Under the pieces are notes generated by a model. It searched no databases and had not been told where the DNA came from. It saw only the letters and a program-made list of their open reading frames with translations. Both the position numbers and the translations under genes were made by a program. This document shows, piece after piece, positions 62,302 to 64,000 of a DNA stretch of 64,000 bases. Source of the stretch: JAJUFS01 sp036381175 (lineage in GTDB: Bacteria; Pseudomonadota; Gammaproteobacteria; Natronospirales; JAJUFS01); assembly GCA_036381175.1 (NCBI GenBank), contig DASVDI010000053.1, positions 23,050 through 87,049 on the forward strand, given 5' to 3'. Position 1 is the stretch's first letter; every line of letters starts with the position of its first letter.

Positions 62302-63033
62302 TCAGAAAACGCGGAATGGCACTGCGATGCGCAGCAGCAACTGGCTGCGGTCGATGCCGTGGTAGAAGCTTTCGAGTTCCTCGCTGGCATGAACGTAGCC
62401 GACCTGCCAGTGCAGGCGCTGGAACCGTCCATGCAGACTCCCGGTGAAGAACCGGTAATCGATATCGATCCTGCCAATCCGGCCGGCGCCGGCGCCCAGT
62501 GACCAGCCGAAATCGCCACTGAACGCCTGTTGCCAGCCGACGGCAAGTCGATCCAGGTCGTACGGGAAATAACGGTTTCGGTAAGCGTAGAAATAAGGCT
62601 TGGCGCGCTCGTGCGCGAGCTCGACCTGCAACGCGCCGTGGCGGTAACGCAGCCCGATCCCTTGATGATTGAAGCGGCCGATTTCGCCGGCATCGAAGCG
62701 GTAGTCGAGCAGCTCGACAGCAAACCGGTGTTCGCCGAATGCCTGGCTGTAACCCGCGAACGTCTGCAGGGCGAGAATGGATTCGCTCGGAAGGCTGGTA
62801 CCGTCGCCATGGCTTGAGAGCAGCTCGCTGCCGACAAAAAAACCGCCCGGCGTGGCGAAAATCCATCCCGCGCTCAGCACGCCTTCGCCGTCACCATAGT
62901 TGATGCCGTCGACGGCCCGGCTGTTTTCAATGGCGACGAAGCCGGAAAGCGTCTCTTGCGTGTAGACGGAGGAGGCTTCGAACGGTTTTGCGGCTGTCTG
63001 AAGCAGCATCAGTCCGGCGAGAAGGTCAAGCAC
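62302..63033 (-). CDS. Outer-membrane beta-barrel-like protein, first gene of the sigma operon
   Basis: A 243-residue protein with GTG start (CGAGG upstream) and a hydrophobic N-terminus (VLDLLAGLMLLQTAA) that reads like a short signal peptide. The mature part has many alternating amphipathic strands rich in Tyr, Phe, Gly and Arg, for example RNRYFPYDLDRLAVGWQQAF and GRIDIDYRFFTGSLHGRFQR. It ends LRIAVPFRVF, with the terminal Phe typical of outer-membrane barrels. It fits the general 'conserved outer-membrane protein, gcw_chp-like' type. It is the first gene in the run leading to the sigma factor. Confidence 0.75.
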   Translation of the reverse strand: MLDLLAGLMLLQTAAKPFEASSVYTQETLSGFVAIENSRAVDGINYGDGEGVLSAGWIFATPGGFFVGSELLSSHGDGTSLPSESILALQTFAGYSQAFGEHRFAVELLDYRFDAGEIGRFNHQGIGLRYRHGALQVELAHERAKPYFYAYRNRYFPYDLDRLAVGWQQAFSGDFGWSLGAGAGRIGRIDIDYRFFTGSLHGRFQRLHWQVGYVHASEELESFYHGIDRSQLLLRIAVPFRVF

Positions 63034-63465
63034 GCTTACCTCGGCTCATTGGCGCAGTCAGATCATTGATTCCACTTTAGCGCGCTTTGCGCCGAATAGT
63101 TGGTACCGAAGAACACCAGTCTGTGTATTCGAGCGGCAACGCAGGAAGTTCAAAGTCCGAAGGCAGAAAGCCAGCGAGCTCGCATACGACTTCTGCGGAC
63201 GGATCGAGCGTCAGCGCCGGACCGGCAGTTTGTTTGGGTATCGGTATATAACCTGTTTTTCAAGGAGTTACATAAAGTCTTAAAAGTAGTTTAGAGAATG
63301 GAATCGCCAGACTGGACCGGCCAAGCTGGCGTCGTTTCCGGGTATTCACGGTATCTCCAACGAAAGAAATTTGCGGGAACTGGGACTTTCGAGGGCAGGC
63401 TCCAGCCTGAAAAACTGCAATAAAAAGCCCCGGCGCTGCCGGGGCTTTATCTGCCTGCCTGATGC
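63034..63465. other. 432-bp intergenic region upstream of the sigma operon
   Basis: No ORF here is credible. Position 63236-63300 is strikingly AT-rich (around GGTATATAACC and TAAAAGTAGTTTAGAG) and is the likely promoter area. The right side contains the terminator of the minus-strand gene entering from the right edge (63422-63448). No riboswitch or repeat is recognised. Confidence 0.55.
63422..63448 (-). terminator. Terminator of the CXXCH protein gene
   Basis: AAAGCCCCGGC-GCT-GCCGGGGCTTT has an 11-bp stem. On the minus strand it is followed by TTTTTA, 18 bp past the stop codon. Confidence 0.88.
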
Positions 63466-64000
63466 TTACAGTTCGTCGAATGCGCCGGCTTCCTTGAGCT
63501 GCACCAGCAACTCGCGCAGGGCCGTTGGCGGGTTCGTCGGCTTGCCGCCGCCATCCTGCGCCTTTTCGTTGACGCCGTGACAGGACGCGCAGACGCGCAC
63601 TTCGCCCGGCTGGAAGGTCAGCCAGTAGCGTTCAAGCACGATCGGATCGCCGTCATCGTCGGTGGTCTGCCAGGTCATCGCGCGCCGTGCCGGCACGAGT
63701 GCCGCGATGGAGCCGTCTTCGAAGATCGGCACAGCGCCGGGCGGCGCGTCTTCATCGACCGGCAGGTTATTCGCGAGCGCTTCAACCATCTGCAGGGGAT
63801 TCGGCTGCACGCGACGGCCATTGTCACTGACGAACACACCGTTCTCGTCGACATCCGCAAACTTGGTGTAACCGCGAAGATAATCGCTGCGCATGAGCTG
63901 CAGGTAGCTGATCGGATACAACTTCGTTTGGTCTTGGACATAGTCGCCGCGCACCGAGATTTCGTGATTCTCGCCATCCTTCTGTACGACAAGATTGAAC
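63466..64000 (-). CDS. Protein with C-terminal CXXCH haem motif (partial)
   Basis: The C-terminal 177 residues of a protein entering from the right. The visible sequence has YFPI-like LYPISYLQLMRSDYLRGY, then FEDGSIAALVPARRAMTWQ, RYWLTFQPGEVRVCASCHGV with one c-type haem site (CASCH), and a Pro/Thr-rich end (KPTNPPTALRELLVQLKEAG). The 'ARRAMTW...ERYWLTFQPGE-R-CASCHG' block resembles large exported proteins related to the hydrazine synthase alpha-subunit middle region, found in many marine bacteria. The assignment is tentative because the N-terminal part is outside the window. Confidence 0.75.
   Translation of the reverse strand, partial: FNLVVQKDGENHEISVRGDYVQDQTKLYPISYLQLMRSDYLRGYTKFADVDENGVFVSDNGRRVQPNPLQMVEALANNLPVDEDAPPGAVPIFEDGSIAALVPARRAMTWQTTDDDGDPIVLERYWLTFQPGEVRVCASCHGVNEKAQDGGGKPTNPPTALRELLVQLKEAGAFDEL

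Noticed and set aside
63100..63294. Small plus-strand ORF upstream of the sigma operon
   Set aside because: No ribosome binding site and no recognisable pattern; it spans the likely promoter of the opposite strand.

Overview
The window reads as the chromosome of a GC-rich, Gram-negative gammaproteobacterium. Three gene orders familiar from Escherichia coli support this: comEC-msbA-lpxK-ycaR-kdsB, rne-rluC-yceF-yceD-rpmF-plsX-fabH, and clpS-clpA/infA/aat/trxB/ftsK/lolA/rarA/serS. The outer-membrane machinery agrees (TonB-dependent receptor, Lol system, Kdo/lipid A genes, type II secretion). The lineage cannot be fixed from this sequence alone. A deep-branching, non-enteric group, for example near Xanthomonadales or Steroidobacterales, is a guess.

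Layout. 1-512 is the start of mfd. 600-2160 is a small, AT-richer accessory patch with two unknown ORFs, a divergent XRE-regulator/SymE-like toxin pair with twin palindromes, and a dispersed repeat. 2161-5204 holds a cNMP-binding patatin phospholipase translationally coupled to a degenerate MASE2-type cyclase. 5306-7324 is the agmatine-to-putrescine pair aguA-aguB. 7907-9839 is lolC-lolD. 10099-12888 is a TonB-dependent receptor. 13600-20719 is an envelope locus: comEC, exbB, exbD, msbA, lpxK, a Trm112-like gene and kdsB, followed by a convergent LpxO-like hydroxylase. 22329-31922 runs from a tyrosine phosphatase through rne, rluC, maf/yceF, yceD, rpmF and plsX to fabH. Here the expected fabD is missing: a 196-bp block bounded by 30-bp inverted repeats separates fabH from a convergent, incomplete gspC-D-E-F operon.

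38107-46203 holds a CHASE2 adenylate/guanylate cyclase, then clpS-clpA, infA and the N-degron transferases bpt and aat with a GNAT-like protein. 46214-55641 runs trxB, ald, ftsK, lolA, a VanZ-like gene, rarA, crcB, serS and map. corA and a Bax-inhibitor/YccA-type gene follow, then tRNA-Ser(UGA) preceded by a truncated copy of its own 5' half.

The right end (58145-63033) is a minus-strand cluster: an outer-membrane-like protein, an ECF sigma factor, a zinc-finger anti-sigma factor, a subtilisin-like lipoprotein with an altered oxyanion position, and a secreted PQQ-type sugar dehydrogenase with a C-terminal sorting-like tail. The window closes inside a protein with a CXXCH haem motif.

The two gene sets that look least described are the sigma/anti-sigma/lipoprotein-subtilase operon and the pseudocyclase/cNMP-patatin pair. 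No CRISPR array, prophage, insertion sequence or rRNA gene was seen.
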